Positions 17,072 through 25,866 of a stretch of 56,309 nt of DNA are shown here, in pieces (the stretch's first letter is position 1; each line of letters starts with the position of its first letter). The notes below the pieces were generated by a model. The model saw nothing but the letters and a program-made list of their open reading frames with translations, ran no database searches and was not told where the DNA came from. Position numbers and translations under genes: made by a program. Origin of the DNA: a virus; IMG/VR virus record IMGVR_UViG_3300020465_000022, positions 1-56,309 of that record. One strand, given 5' to 3'.

Positions 17072-19779
17072 TGGCATATAAACCTAACGAATTTAGAAAA
17101 AGTAAACGTAACCCACGTGATAAAATGCGTGAAGGTGCAGACCTTGACTTTGGTGTTTACATGGGCGAAGTTATTGTAAGACCTAAAGATGCAACACACA
17201 GCGGACGTATTACTGTTTATGTTCCTATGTTAAGTAAAGACAGAAATGACCCTGCAGGATATTTCCATTGTTATTGGAGTTCACCTTTTGCAGGCACAAC
17301 TCCTTCAGCAAAAATAGGCGAGAATATAGCAGACTATCAAGACACAATGAAAACATATGGCATGTGGATGGTTCCACCTGATCCTGGTAACTTTGTATTG
17401 ATGTGTTTTGCAGATGGCAAAAAGAAAATGCCAGTCATTATAGGTTGTATGTTTCCGGATCAAATGCAATACATGGTTCCGGGTAATGCCGCAGGTCCAA
17501 CATATGGTGCAAATATGAATTTGCCTGTAGCAGAAAAAAACAAACTTGATGAAGATTTAGACCATGGTAACAAAGCACAACGACCATTAAACAACATAAT
17601 TACAGAATCAATTTTAAATCAAGGATTAATCAAAGACCCAATTAGAGGTATTACAACTGCAAGTGCAAGAAGAGAAAGTCCTTCACAAGTGTTTGGTATA
17701 TTAACTCCAGGACCTGATAATAGAAATTTAAAAACAGGAAAAAACGACGGAACAAATAGAAGAGGTGGTCATTCATTTGTAATGGACGACCATATGGATC
17801 AACGTCATATAAGATTGCGTACAGCATTAGGCAATCAAATATTAATGGACGATACAAATGGTCTTATATATGTTATCAATAGAGATGGTACTGCTTGGGT
17901 AGAATTAGATGAAGCAGGAAGTATTAATGTTTACAGTAATGAAAATTTAAACATAAGAGCAAAGCAAGATATAAACATTAGAGCAGATAACAATCTAAAT
18001 TTAGAAGGCGGTGTTAATGTAAACATAAGTGCTGGTGTGTTAGAATCAGGGGAAGGACCTGATGGCTCCAGTGGACCATACGGTGATGTAAAAATACAAT
18101 CTGGTAATAGTATTGAAAATTATACCATTAATAGATTTAAAGTTTTTACAAAAGACGAAGGCTCAGCAATAGAACATACGTCGGCAGGACAAATAAGAAA
18201 CTTTTCACAATCTCAAATGCATATCCTTTCACAGGAAGAAATTTTTATGTCCACAAATGCAGACATGCATGTTAAAAGTGGCGGCACAATGAATCAACAA
18301 GCAGGTGGAAGAAATAATATTATAGGATCAACTGTTCATTTAAATGATGGTGGAAGTGCTTCACAGGCAGAACAGGCTACAGAAGTAGAAAGAATAGCAC
18401 CAACAATTCACACAGATGTAAATGACCAAAATCCAGAATTTGAATACGAAGAAGGTAATGTATCAGAAGATACAAACCCATTACCAACGGACGGTGAAAG
18501 ACCTCCACCAGATCCAGATACATCTAACATAGCATCTATTTTACCAGTAGTTACAACCGTTGAACCTTGGATAGGACATGGTAGTGGTCCTGCAGGAGAC
18601 CCGCAAACGGTAACAAAAGATGGCAGAGCAAGTGAAAATAATCCCACTAATGCTATTAATCCAAATGATACATCACCAGCAAACTATACTGCAGATAATG
18701 GACAATTACAAGTAGGCACAGGATACGATGGTGTTGCTGGAGATGACATCAAAGCGGCAGGAGGAAAACCAGGACCTGGTAGTATTGCAGATTATACTCC
18801 AACAGATTTAAAATCCACAATGTCTGATCCAAGTGGTTTAGGTGATTCTTTTTACAAATCAGATTCTGCTAGTGTAGGAGCAGGTGTTATAGGCTCAGCA
18901 GTTAGTAATACAGCGATGCCTGTAGAATTAGACAACGGCAGAAAACTTTTAGGAAAAGGACACATACTATCTCCAGAAGAAGTAACTTCAGGTGTAACAG
19001 CATTTGGTGGTGGTAATATTTTAAATCCTAAATCAGGTGGACTTTTACCTGGAACAAATGTTAGTATAAACGATGCAACCAGTTTAGTTAAAGGTGGCAT
19101 AACACAAGATTTAGCAAATGCAGGATTATCAAGAATTATGGGTTCCAAAGGATCTTATCAAACAGGCACAGGATACATTATACATAACTTGGGAATGAAT
19201 ATGGCAACAGGTGTTGCAACCAAACTTGCAAAAAACACATTGGGCAATACTGCTAAATGGGTAGCATTAAGTTTAAGTGGTGCTCAAGGTGGTATGAGTA
19301 AAAATCAATACTTGGCAACAGTTATGTTTGCAGAAAGTATGGGAGAAGCAAATTGGATGACCAGTAGTGTAAAAAGTGCTATATTAAATGGCGACTATAT
19401 AAGAGTGCCAATTGAAATGATGAACTACTCAAGCAACAAACAAGGATACAAACAGAATCTTGCAAACAGAAGAGTTTATGAAAGCACACTTTGGGGAATG
19501 CCTGACACTTATAATCCTAATCACACAGAAGGCAGTGGAACAGGTTGGGGAAACAAGGCGGCCCAAATACAATTAGACAATTATGAATTAACTAAAAAGT
19601 ATGGTAAGTCATCACCTTCCTTCTTCCCAAGAAACGAAGATGCAAGAATTCCTTTAAGTAAAATTGACCTTGCTGACAGAAATGATAAGGCAAAGTTCTA
19701 TGATCCAAATGATGTAACGTTGAAAAACTTTGGTCAGCCTGGACCAATGTTACCGATGTTCAATATATTTAATATCTAA
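17071..19779 (+). CDS. 5: Baseplate central spike gp5-like (OB fold, beta-helix, degenerate lysozyme-like C-terminus)
   Basis: The 902-residue protein begins with a gp5/VgrG OB-fold segment (FGVYMGEVIVRPKDATHSGRI...GMWMVPPDPGNFVLMCF, ~27-115). HSFVMDDH...RLRTALGNQILMDDTNGLIYVINRDG (~231-275) follows, then repeated strands (SINVYSNENLNIRAKQDINI) typical of a spike beta-helix. An Asp/Pro-rich linker leads to a C-terminal region with LLGKGHILSPEE (~632-643) and NLANRRVYESTLWGM near 810, reminiscent of T4-type lysozyme. I cannot see the Glu-Asp-Thr catalytic set, so muramidase activity is doubtful. T4 gp5 is 575 residues with the lysozyme in the middle. The spike pierces the outer membrane at infection. 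Confidence 0.8.
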   Translation: MAYKPNEFRKSKRNPRDKMREGADLDFGVYMGEVIVRPKDATHSGRITVYVPMLSKDRNDPAGYFHCYWSSPFAGTTPSAKIGENIADYQDTMKTYGMWMVPPDPGNFVLMCFADGKKKMPVIIGCMFPDQMQYMVPGNAAGPTYGANMNLPVAEKNKLDEDLDHGNKAQRPLNNIITESILNQGLIKDPIRGITTASARRESPSQVFGILTPGPDNRNLKTGKNDGTNRRGGHSFVMDDHMDQRHIRLRTALGNQILMDDTNGLIYVINRDGTAWVELDEAGSINVYSNENLNIRAKQDINIRADNNLNLEGGVNVNISAGVLESGEGPDGSSGPYGDVKIQSGNSIENYTINRFKVFTKDEGSAIEHTSAGQIRNFSQSQMHILSQEEIFMSTNADMHVKSGGTMNQQAGGRNNIIGSTVHLNDGGSASQAEQATEVERIAPTIHTDVNDQNPEFEYEEGNVSEDTNPLPTDGERPPPDPDTSNIASILPVVTTVEPWIGHGSGPAGDPQTVTKDGRASENNPTNAINPNDTSPANYTADNGQLQVGTGYDGVAGDDIKAAGGKPGPGSIADYTPTDLKSTMSDPSGLGDSFYKSDSASVGAGVIGSAVSNTAMPVELDNGRKLLGKGHILSPEEVTSGVTAFGGGNILNPKSGGLLPGTNVSINDATSLVKGGITQDLANAGLSRIMGSKGSYQTGTGYIIHNLGMNMATGVATKLAKNTLGNTAKWVALSLSGAQGGMSKNQYLATVMFAESMGEANWMTSSVKSAILNGDYIRVPIEMMNYSSNKQGYKQNLANRRVYESTLWGMPDTYNPNHTEGSGTGWGNKAAQIQLDNYELTKKYGKSSPSFFPRNEDARIPLSKIDLADRNDKAKFYDPNDVTLKNFGQPGPMLPMFNIFNI

Positions 19780-20009
19780 TCTTTTTTCTGAGACTCTAGT
19801 AATTTAATTTCATTTTGCAAATCTGAAATTTTTACCCATGCTCGATATTTTCCATCTTGCTCATCTTTGATGTTTCTTTCAAGCAATTTAATATGGTCTC
19901 TAAGTTGATTGCACTCATTGTTCTTTTCAATAAGCATAAGTCTTATTTGCTCTTCTGCTGTATTGTTAAGTGTGAGTATATCTTTGTTTTTAATCTCTAT
20001 CGTTGTCAT
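19776..20009 (-). CDS. Small coiled-coil protein, unknown
   Basis: The 77-residue protein is almost entirely heptad-like: EEQIRLMLIEKNNECNQLRDHI, then KLLERNIKDEQDG, then SDLQNEIKLLESQ. It has no motif beyond a predicted coiled coil. It starts inside the end of the hydrolase gene (20-nt overlap) and its stop overlaps the convergent gp5 stop by 4 nt. It belongs to the three-gene minus island and is probably coupled to the hydrolase. Confidence 0.55.
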   Translation of the reverse strand: MTTIEIKNKDILTLNNTAEEQIRLMLIEKNNECNQLRDHIKLLERNIKDEQDGKYRAWVKISDLQNEIKLLESQKKD

Positions 20010-20622
20010 TAAACACTCGTTCCTTTATTAAGTTTACTATGTCCATTGATAATAGCACTTCATTGTGCGATAAGTCAACCGTTATATTTTCCTTATTCAC
20101 AAATCCCACAGGAACTTTAGTTTGTGTTTCAATTGTAAGCAGTCCATCATTAGGAGAACTTCCTAGTCCAGCGAGTGCATTACCACTACCTGTTCCTGCT
20201 GTTATAATATTAGTTATCGGAATTTCACTATAAGTATCCGCAATGGCTGTCAAAAAAGCACTTCCTGGAGTCATTGTTGCAAAAAGTTTACTTTGTCTAA
20301 AAACTAACGATAGCCATTTTGCAGTTCTACTACCTGCCCACGGTGAACTTAATGCAAATAAATGTTGAACATTGTCATAATATGATAGTAGTCGTGCAGA
20401 TAGCACACAGCCGTAACTATGTGCAATTATAGAAAAAGGTTCATTATCTAAATTTTGGTCTATAATAAATTTGAATCTTTTTAAAATTTCGTCTGGATCT
20501 TCTTGAACGTCATATTCCAAACTTAAAAGATTATGTTCTGGTAAAAATATTTCTAAAAAATTAAAACTTAATTTACTTTGACCACTGCCATGAATAAAGA
20601 CAACATTAGTTTGGTTCGCCAT
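19990..20622 (-). CDS. Alpha/beta hydrolase (lipase/esterase-like)
   Basis: The 210-residue protein has the alpha/beta-hydrolase order: oxyanion-hole VVFIHGSGQ (H11-G12), nucleophile elbow AHSYG (Ser69), candidate Asp159 in SSPNDGLLTIET, and His186 in DLSHNEVLL. The layout resembles small lipases/acyl hydrolases that act on lipids or GPI-like anchors. No signal peptide is visible, so it should act in the cytoplasm or be released at lysis. It lies in a minus-strand accessory island inserted between gp5 and gp25, under a promoter with a Fur-like palindrome. The substrate is unknown; host lipid breakdown or lysis are options. Confidence 0.8.
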   Translation of the reverse strand: MANQTNVVFIHGSGQSKLSFNFLEIFLPEHNLLSLEYDVQEDPDEILKRFKFIIDQNLDNEPFSIIAHSYGCVLSARLLSYYDNVQHLFALSSPWAGSRTAKWLSLVFRQSKLFATMTPGSAFLTAIADTYSEIPITNIITAGTGSGNALAGLGSSPNDGLLTIETQTKVPVGFVNKENITVDLSHNEVLLSMDIVNLIKERVFNDNDRD

Positions 20623-20887
20623 CCCTTATTAACTGCTCCATAAGGTCAAACTCACGTGGGATTTTATTTTTTTGGCCCACCATATTAACCATTTCAAAAA
20701 GTACATATTTCTTAGTGTGGTAATCAAATATGCCGAGTGAATGAATTCTGTTGCCGTTTTTGTGCAACATTTTACGAAATCTAGGTCCATACCCACTAGA
20801 TTCTACATAATTATTGTCATAGATTTTTTTGTTGACTTTGTATGCTAAATCAACTATCTTGTCGAAACGTTCTAATACGTTTTTCAT
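20606..20887 (-). CDS. Conserved small protein of unknown function
   Basis: The 93-residue protein starts at the ATG at 20887, with AAAGGA 7-12 nt upstream; a longer frame from a TTG at 20911 lacks such support. The sequence has an N-terminal helix (MKNVLERFDKIVDLAYKVNK) and a middle with LGIFDYHTKKYVLFEMVNMVG, a plausible small alpha/beta fold. No family is recognised. It is first in the accessory island and overlaps the hydrolase gene by 17 nt. Confidence 0.6.
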   Translation of the reverse strand: MKNVLERFDKIVDLAYKVNKKIYDNNYVESSGYGPRFRKMLHKNGNRIHSLGIFDYHTKKYVLFEMVNMVGQKNKIPREFDLMEQLIRDGEPN

Positions 20888-20911
20888 TAGCCATCCTTTG
20901 TTAAGGTTCAA

Positions 20912-20940
20912 AAAATAACGATAATGATTATCGTCTCCAA
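20912..20940 (-). promoter_or_regulatory. Putative promoter with a 17-bp Fur-like palindrome as its spacer
   Basis: On the minus strand TTGGAG (20940-20935) and TATTTT (20917-20912) flank exactly 17 bp that form a perfect palindrome with one central base (20934-20918), ACGATAAT-C-ATTATCGT. The core GATAAT-N-ATTATC equals the 6-1-6 form of a Fur box. An operator covering the spacer would allow repression. The -35 and -10 are weak matches, so the promoter itself is less certain than the palindrome. Confidence 0.5.
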
Positions 20941-20984
20941 TGTTACTTATAAAATGTTATTTGGAATGTGCTTAAAAATGGTGT

Positions 20985-21017
20985 ATTAAAACTAGTTTTA
21001 ATGGTATCAGATAAATA
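20985..21017 (+). promoter_or_regulatory. Bipartite late promoter of gp25 (perfect palindrome)
   Basis: The perfect 18-bp palindrome ATTAAAACTAGTTTTAAT (20985-21002) is followed by 7 nt and GATAAATA (21010-21017). The gp25 ATG begins 6 nt after the box and no Shine-Dalgarno is present. It restarts late transcription after the minus-strand island. Confidence 0.8.
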
Positions 21018-21022
21018 TTGGT

Positions 21023-21394
21023 ATGGCAAACATTTACAAAGGCTTTAGTACAGTAAACAAGATTAGGGCACCTTATACCTTAACGGATGCCGAACTTGTA
21101 AAAACTGATTTACTGAATGAACTCAATACTAGACAAGGTGAACGTGTTATGCGTCCAAAGTTTGGTACAAGAATTTTTGACATACTTATGAATCCACTAG
21201 ATGAATATGTTGTCAATGAAGTTGAGGAAGATGTAATCAGAATTGTCAACAAAGACCCTAGAGTTGAACTACAAACAGTAAAGACAGATGTTTTGGATCA
21301 CACAATAAGGTGTGCAGTACAACTTAGAATTTTGCCAAGATTAGGTAATGACGAGTTATATGTAGAATATGCTCGACAAGACGTAGAGTTATAA
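21023..21394 (+). CDS. 25: Baseplate wedge protein gp25
   Basis: The 123-residue protein is a typical GPW/gp25 family member: NELNTRQGERVMRPKFGTRIFDILMNPLDE, then an EEDVIRIVNKDPRVEL helix and strand. gp25 is a baseplate wedge subunit that seeds sheath assembly; T4 gp25 is 132 residues. The start is fixed by the family N-terminus and lies 5 nt after GATAAATA, with no ribosome site, so the message is probably leaderless. It ends 1 nt before gp6. Confidence 0.93.
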   Translation: MANIYKGFSTVNKIRAPYTLTDAELVKTDLLNELNTRQGERVMRPKFGTRIFDILMNPLDEYVVNEVEEDVIRIVNKDPRVELQTVKTDVLDHTIRCAVQLRILPRLGNDELYVEYARQDVEL

Positions 21395-21395
21395 T

Positions 21396-24300
21396 ATGGC
21401 AGTTAATAGTAGACAAAACAATTTATTTGCGGCAGAGGATTGGGACGTAGCCTATCAGGCATATACGCAAGTAGATTTACAAGCATACGACTTCGATACA
21501 ATTCGAAGTGCTATGGTCGAATATATAAAAACAAATTTCCCTGAAAACTTCAACGACTATATTGAAAGTTCAGAATTTATTGCTATTATAGAATTGTTAG
21601 CATATCTTGGACAAAGTATTGCTTTCAGAATGGATATCAATACTAGGGAAAACTTTTTAGAAACTGCAGAAAGAAGAGATTCAGTATTTAAACTTGCAAG
21701 AATGTTAGGATACAATCCTAAAAGAAATATTCCAGCAAGTGGATTAATGAAGGTTGTGAGTATATCAACTACAGAACCTTTATCAGACAGCCTAGGCAAT
21801 CAACTCAATAACAGAACAATCACATGGAACGATGCAAACAATCCAGACAGTTATGAGCAGTTCATCACAGTAATGAATAGTGCCTTTGGTCAAGTAAACA
21901 GATTTAGTAAGCCTGTTAAGACAGGAACATTGGGTGGTATTGTAACAGACTTATACGAAATAAATACCCCAACAAATGCTCCGTTAGTATTCAGTTTTGA
22001 CTCAACCATAAACGGACAAAAAAGACAATTTGAATTTGTTAATTCTGATTTCACAGATAACAAATTCTTTTTTGAAAAACATCCAGACCCTGTAAACAAC
22101 TTTGGAATGATTTATAGAAATGACGGACTAGGTCTGTCAAGCAAAAACAATGGTTTCTTTATGTTGTTTAAACAAGGAAAACTAGAACAAAGAGATTTTG
22201 ATTTTAGTGTGCCTGTAGAAAATAGAACAGAAGAAATTGGAGTATCAGGTATAAATGAAACAGACGTATGGTTGCAACAATTAAACAGTTTGAAAACAGT
22301 CGTAAACAAATGGACAAGAATACCAAATACAGTTGGACAAACATTACAATATAATGTACAGGCAAAAAATACTCCATTGTTATATGCAATATCTAATTTA
22401 GGTACAGGTGGTATAAAATTAGAATTTGCTGATGGTAACTTTGCTAACGTTCCAGTAGGCGATTATAGAGTATATTTCAGAAAGAGTGACAATGAAAGAT
22501 TTACAATGTCACCTGACGATGTTGGAACCACATCTACTAGAATACCTTACATAAATGCTAAGGGAGTAAGATATGTTTTAACTGTTACTTCGCAATTACA
22601 AAATACAGTTAATAACAGTTTGCCTGAAGAAACAGTAGCAGGTATTAAAGAACGAGCACCACAATCATACTATGCACAAGATAGAATGATTACAAACCAA
22701 GATTATCAAACATTGCCTTTAGCAAAGAATACTAATATTGCTAAACTTAAAGTTACTAATAGAACACATGCAGGGCATAGTAGATATATTGATATCACAG
22801 ACCCAACAAGCACATTCCAAACAACAGATGTAATTGCTGAGGATGGTGCATTATATTTAGACAACGTATTTACTAGCAGTAATTTTGTTATTGATGTAAA
22901 CAATACTGCTACAGAACAAATTGATAGAACAGTACAACTCATACTTAAAAATTTAAAACTAAACGATTTTATTTACAGTACGTTTAGAGATAGTTGGCTG
23001 TTAAGACAACCTAATAAATTTAATTTAGAAAACTACAATATAGTATGGCACACATTGCCAAGAACCACATCTAGTGTTACAGGATATATGACTGAAACAT
23101 TTACACAGAATGGAACTATTGCTGACCTTAATGTTGCAGATCCTAATTTGCAACTTATACAACCAGGTCATCTTATTAAATTTGTTAATCCACAAAACAA
23201 AGCAGAATTTATTTGGGCAAAGATTAAAGTTATACTTGATAATGGTAGACGTGGTGGAAACTTAACCACGGTGACAGGACCTATCACATTAAGTGAAGCA
23301 ATACCTGAAAATTGGGAAGGTGTTGAATTAATTACAACTTTAAGAAAAACATTCTTTGACAGTGAAAAAACTGCACTCAGAAATGCATTAGAAACTAAAA
23401 AGACTTTTGGACTAGGGTATAACCCAAGCAACAACTATTACTATATAATTCAAAATAGTAATCTTAATGCAGGCACAGATTTTGATATTGGTAACGGAGA
23501 AGATACATCAGGTAATGGAAGAGATAAAAGTTGGTTATTAAAGTTTCAATACGAAAGCATTGACACACTAAGTTATAGATATAATGTAACAACAAGAGGA
23601 ACAGAGTATGTATTTGAAAGTTTCGAAGATGTAAGATTCTATGATGTGTCATCGAACAGAATTGTTGATAGTGGAACAGGTTTAGCAAAGTTTGATACAA
23701 TTGAATTAACAACACTAAACAATAAACCTATATTAGAAGAAAATTTTGAATGGATAGATTCTAATGCTACTCCAGACTTTATAGGTGATAAATGGTTCTC
23801 AGTAGAACTTGGTCAGACATTTGACCAAATACCATTAAGAAGCAGAGACACAAACTTCGATGATGTTGAAGTAAAACTACAAAGTAACTTTGGTTTATTC
23901 AGAGAAGGTGATAGAACTAGTAATGCTTTTGTAAACGATGTTGTAATTGAATTAGGAACAACATTTGATACTAGTGATGTTTCCAACACTAACGTAGTCA
24001 TTGCAAACAATTCAGGAGTTATCAGTCAGTTACCTGGTAACATTAATATAGATTTCAGTAATACAACATTTGGATATAATATTGTATCTGCAACTGGTAA
24101 TGGTAATGTTGCATTCAAATACAATGCAGTTTCTTACGATACTGGAAACGTAGGATACGGACAACACATAAGTTTAGCAAATGCAAACGTATCAACGCAA
24201 ACAGGTAATTTGGTTATTGCAAATTATAATACTAAAAATCATTATGCTATAGATAGAACAGGTTTAACCAGTAAAGATAGACTTACTGTAACCTACCTTA

Positions 24301-25853
24301 ATGAAAAAAGTAGATTAGAAAAACCAATTAAATGGAGTGCTGTTGGTAACTTTGTTTCTTCTGATGGATACACAGATCCTAGAAAAGTTTTAGTAACACC
24401 TCAAAACAGCACAGGTGATGATAGTCCTGATAATCCTATTCAGTTTAAAGACTTTGTTAATCAAAGAAATATTATTTTATATGAAGATTTTGAAAGTTTC
24501 GACGGTTATACATATAGCAAACCAGTTAAAGCAGGAATATTAGATTTAAGAAGAGAAGATGGTGTTAATTTTAACGGAACATCATTTAGTAAAATAGCAG
24601 GTAACTCAACAGGAGAGGCAAGTACAGATACAGGTACTGTATATGAAGTAGCAGATTATGATTATTTCTTAGTTAAAAAAGAAAGCATAATAGATACTTT
24701 TGATAATACAAACGGAAAGTTACATAATAAAAAAGTTTATGCACAAGACACTAATAAAGTATATTTGATGACTTATAGTAGCACAAACTTAAATGTTGTA
24801 AAACATTATGAAAGTTCTAGACACAGAGCAAAAAAAGGAAGAAGTTTTACACAGAATACTCAATCATCTGCACAAGATGGTGTAATTTTTAAATGGCAAC
24901 ATGTTGCAGATAATAGCATGAGAATTGATCCAAGTATTAGTAATGTACATGAGTTCTTTATTTTAACAGAAACATATTATGATAAAATACAATCATACTT
25001 GAATGTTCCAGGAACAACCTTCCCCATAGCACCAAGTAGTTCAGAATTAGAAACAGAATTTGAAAACTTGCAAGAATTCAAATCTGCAAGTGACCAACTC
25101 TTATTTAAGAGTGGTAAGTTTAAATTATTATTTGGTAATGATGCACAACAAAGTCTACAAGCAAGATTTAAAGTTGTTAGATTACCTGGTACAAGTATCA
25201 GCGATAACGAAATTAAAACAAAAGTTATAGCGGCAATCAATCGATATTTTGAAATAGATAATTGGGATTTTGGTGATACTTTTTACTTTACAGAATTAAG
25301 CAGTTACATACATCAACAAGTAGGTAATACTATCGGAAGTATTGTAATTGTACCTAAAAACAGTCAGGGTGTATTTGGAGATTTATTCCAGGTCAAGTGT
25401 AGTTCAGAAGAATTATTCTTAAGCACCGCAACAGTTTTAGATGTAGATGTTGTTGATAAACTAACATCAGATAATTTAAGACCTGCACCTGCAACACAAA
25501 GTAACTTCTCAACATATGAAAATAGTTTAGAAGAAATTGGCCCATATGCAATAGATGGTTTTTATCCTCTTTACAGCACGGCTGAAGCGGCTAACTTTGT
25601 AGGTGATGGCACAAACGAAACATTTAAGTTTTTTGGAAAAACATTTTATATGCCTAAAGGCGTAACACAGTTTAAAGGAAATTATGTAACCAATCAAGCC
25701 ACAACTACAACTTACACAGGTACCACTGCAACAAATGATAGTGTTGGAAGTTCAGCATCATCAACAGGTGGTTCAACAGGATCAGGTGGATCTGGATCTG
25801 GTGGATCAGGCGGTGGAGGTTCCGGTGGCGGTGGCGGTGGCTACGGCTATTAA
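21396..25853 (+). CDS. 6: Baseplate wedge protein gp6 (enlarged)
   Basis: The N-terminal ~120 residues match gp6 of T4-like phages (VDLQAYDFDTIRSAMVEYIK, IESSEFIAIIELLAYLGQSIAFRMD, NFLETAERRDSVFKLARMLGY), followed by GLMKVVSISTTEP. gp6 forms the inner baseplate ring with gp7 and gp53. At 1485 residues it is more than twice T4 gp6 (660). The extra length is beta-rich middle sequence (~700-1150) and a Ser/Gly-only tail (residues ~1454-1485). Near the end KFFGKTFYMPKGVTQFKGNYV precedes the Gly tail, which looks like a flexible linker. It is followed after 13 nt by the giant gene. Confidence 0.88.
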   Translation: MAVNSRQNNLFAAEDWDVAYQAYTQVDLQAYDFDTIRSAMVEYIKTNFPENFNDYIESSEFIAIIELLAYLGQSIAFRMDINTRENFLETAERRDSVFKLARMLGYNPKRNIPASGLMKVVSISTTEPLSDSLGNQLNNRTITWNDANNPDSYEQFITVMNSAFGQVNRFSKPVKTGTLGGIVTDLYEINTPTNAPLVFSFDSTINGQKRQFEFVNSDFTDNKFFFEKHPDPVNNFGMIYRNDGLGLSSKNNGFFMLFKQGKLEQRDFDFSVPVENRTEEIGVSGINETDVWLQQLNSLKTVVNKWTRIPNTVGQTLQYNVQAKNTPLLYAISNLGTGGIKLEFADGNFANVPVGDYRVYFRKSDNERFTMSPDDVGTTSTRIPYINAKGVRYVLTVTSQLQNTVNNSLPEETVAGIKERAPQSYYAQDRMITNQDYQTLPLAKNTNIAKLKVTNRTHAGHSRYIDITDPTSTFQTTDVIAEDGALYLDNVFTSSNFVIDVNNTATEQIDRTVQLILKNLKLNDFIYSTFRDSWLLRQPNKFNLENYNIVWHTLPRTTSSVTGYMTETFTQNGTIADLNVADPNLQLIQPGHLIKFVNPQNKAEFIWAKIKVILDNGRRGGNLTTVTGPITLSEAIPENWEGVELITTLRKTFFDSEKTALRNALETKKTFGLGYNPSNNYYYIIQNSNLNAGTDFDIGNGEDTSGNGRDKSWLLKFQYESIDTLSYRYNVTTRGTEYVFESFEDVRFYDVSSNRIVDSGTGLAKFDTIELTTLNNKPILEENFEWIDSNATPDFIGDKWFSVELGQTFDQIPLRSRDTNFDDVEVKLQSNFGLFREGDRTSNAFVNDVVIELGTTFDTSDVSNTNVVIANNSGVISQLPGNINIDFSNTTFGYNIVSATGNGNVAFKYNAVSYDTGNVGYGQHISLANANVSTQTGNLVIANYNTKNHYAIDRTGLTSKDRLTVTYLNEKSRLEKPIKWSAVGNFVSSDGYTDPRKVLVTPQNSTGDDSPDNPIQFKDFVNQRNIILYEDFESFDGYTYSKPVKAGILDLRREDGVNFNGTSFSKIAGNSTGEASTDTGTVYEVADYDYFLVKKESIIDTFDNTNGKLHNKKVYAQDTNKVYLMTYSSTNLNVVKHYESSRHRAKKGRSFTQNTQSSAQDGVIFKWQHVADNSMRIDPSISNVHEFFILTETYYDKIQSYLNVPGTTFPIAPSSSELETEFENLQEFKSASDQLLFKSGKFKLLFGNDAQQSLQARFKVVRLPGTSISDNEIKTKVIAAINRYFEIDNWDFGDTFYFTELSSYIHQQVGNTIGSIVIVPKNSQGVFGDLFQVKCSSEELFLSTATVLDVDVVDKLTSDNLRPAPATQSNFSTYENSLEEIGPYAIDGFYPLYSTAEAANFVGDGTNETFKFFGKTFYMPKGVTQFKGNYVTNQATTTTYTGTTATNDSVGSSASSTGGSTGSGGSGSGGSGGGGSGGGGGGYGY

Positions 25854-25866
25854 AAGGTAAAAATTT

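Noticed and set aside
20888-20911. TTG at 20911 as start of the first island gene
   Set aside because: The ATG at 20887 has a good AAAGGA site; the upstream stretch contains that site itself.
25690-25853. Short Ser/Gly codon repeats as a CRISPR or mobile-element end
   Set aside because: They are in-frame low-complexity codons at the gp6 C-terminus; no spacer/repeat regularity.
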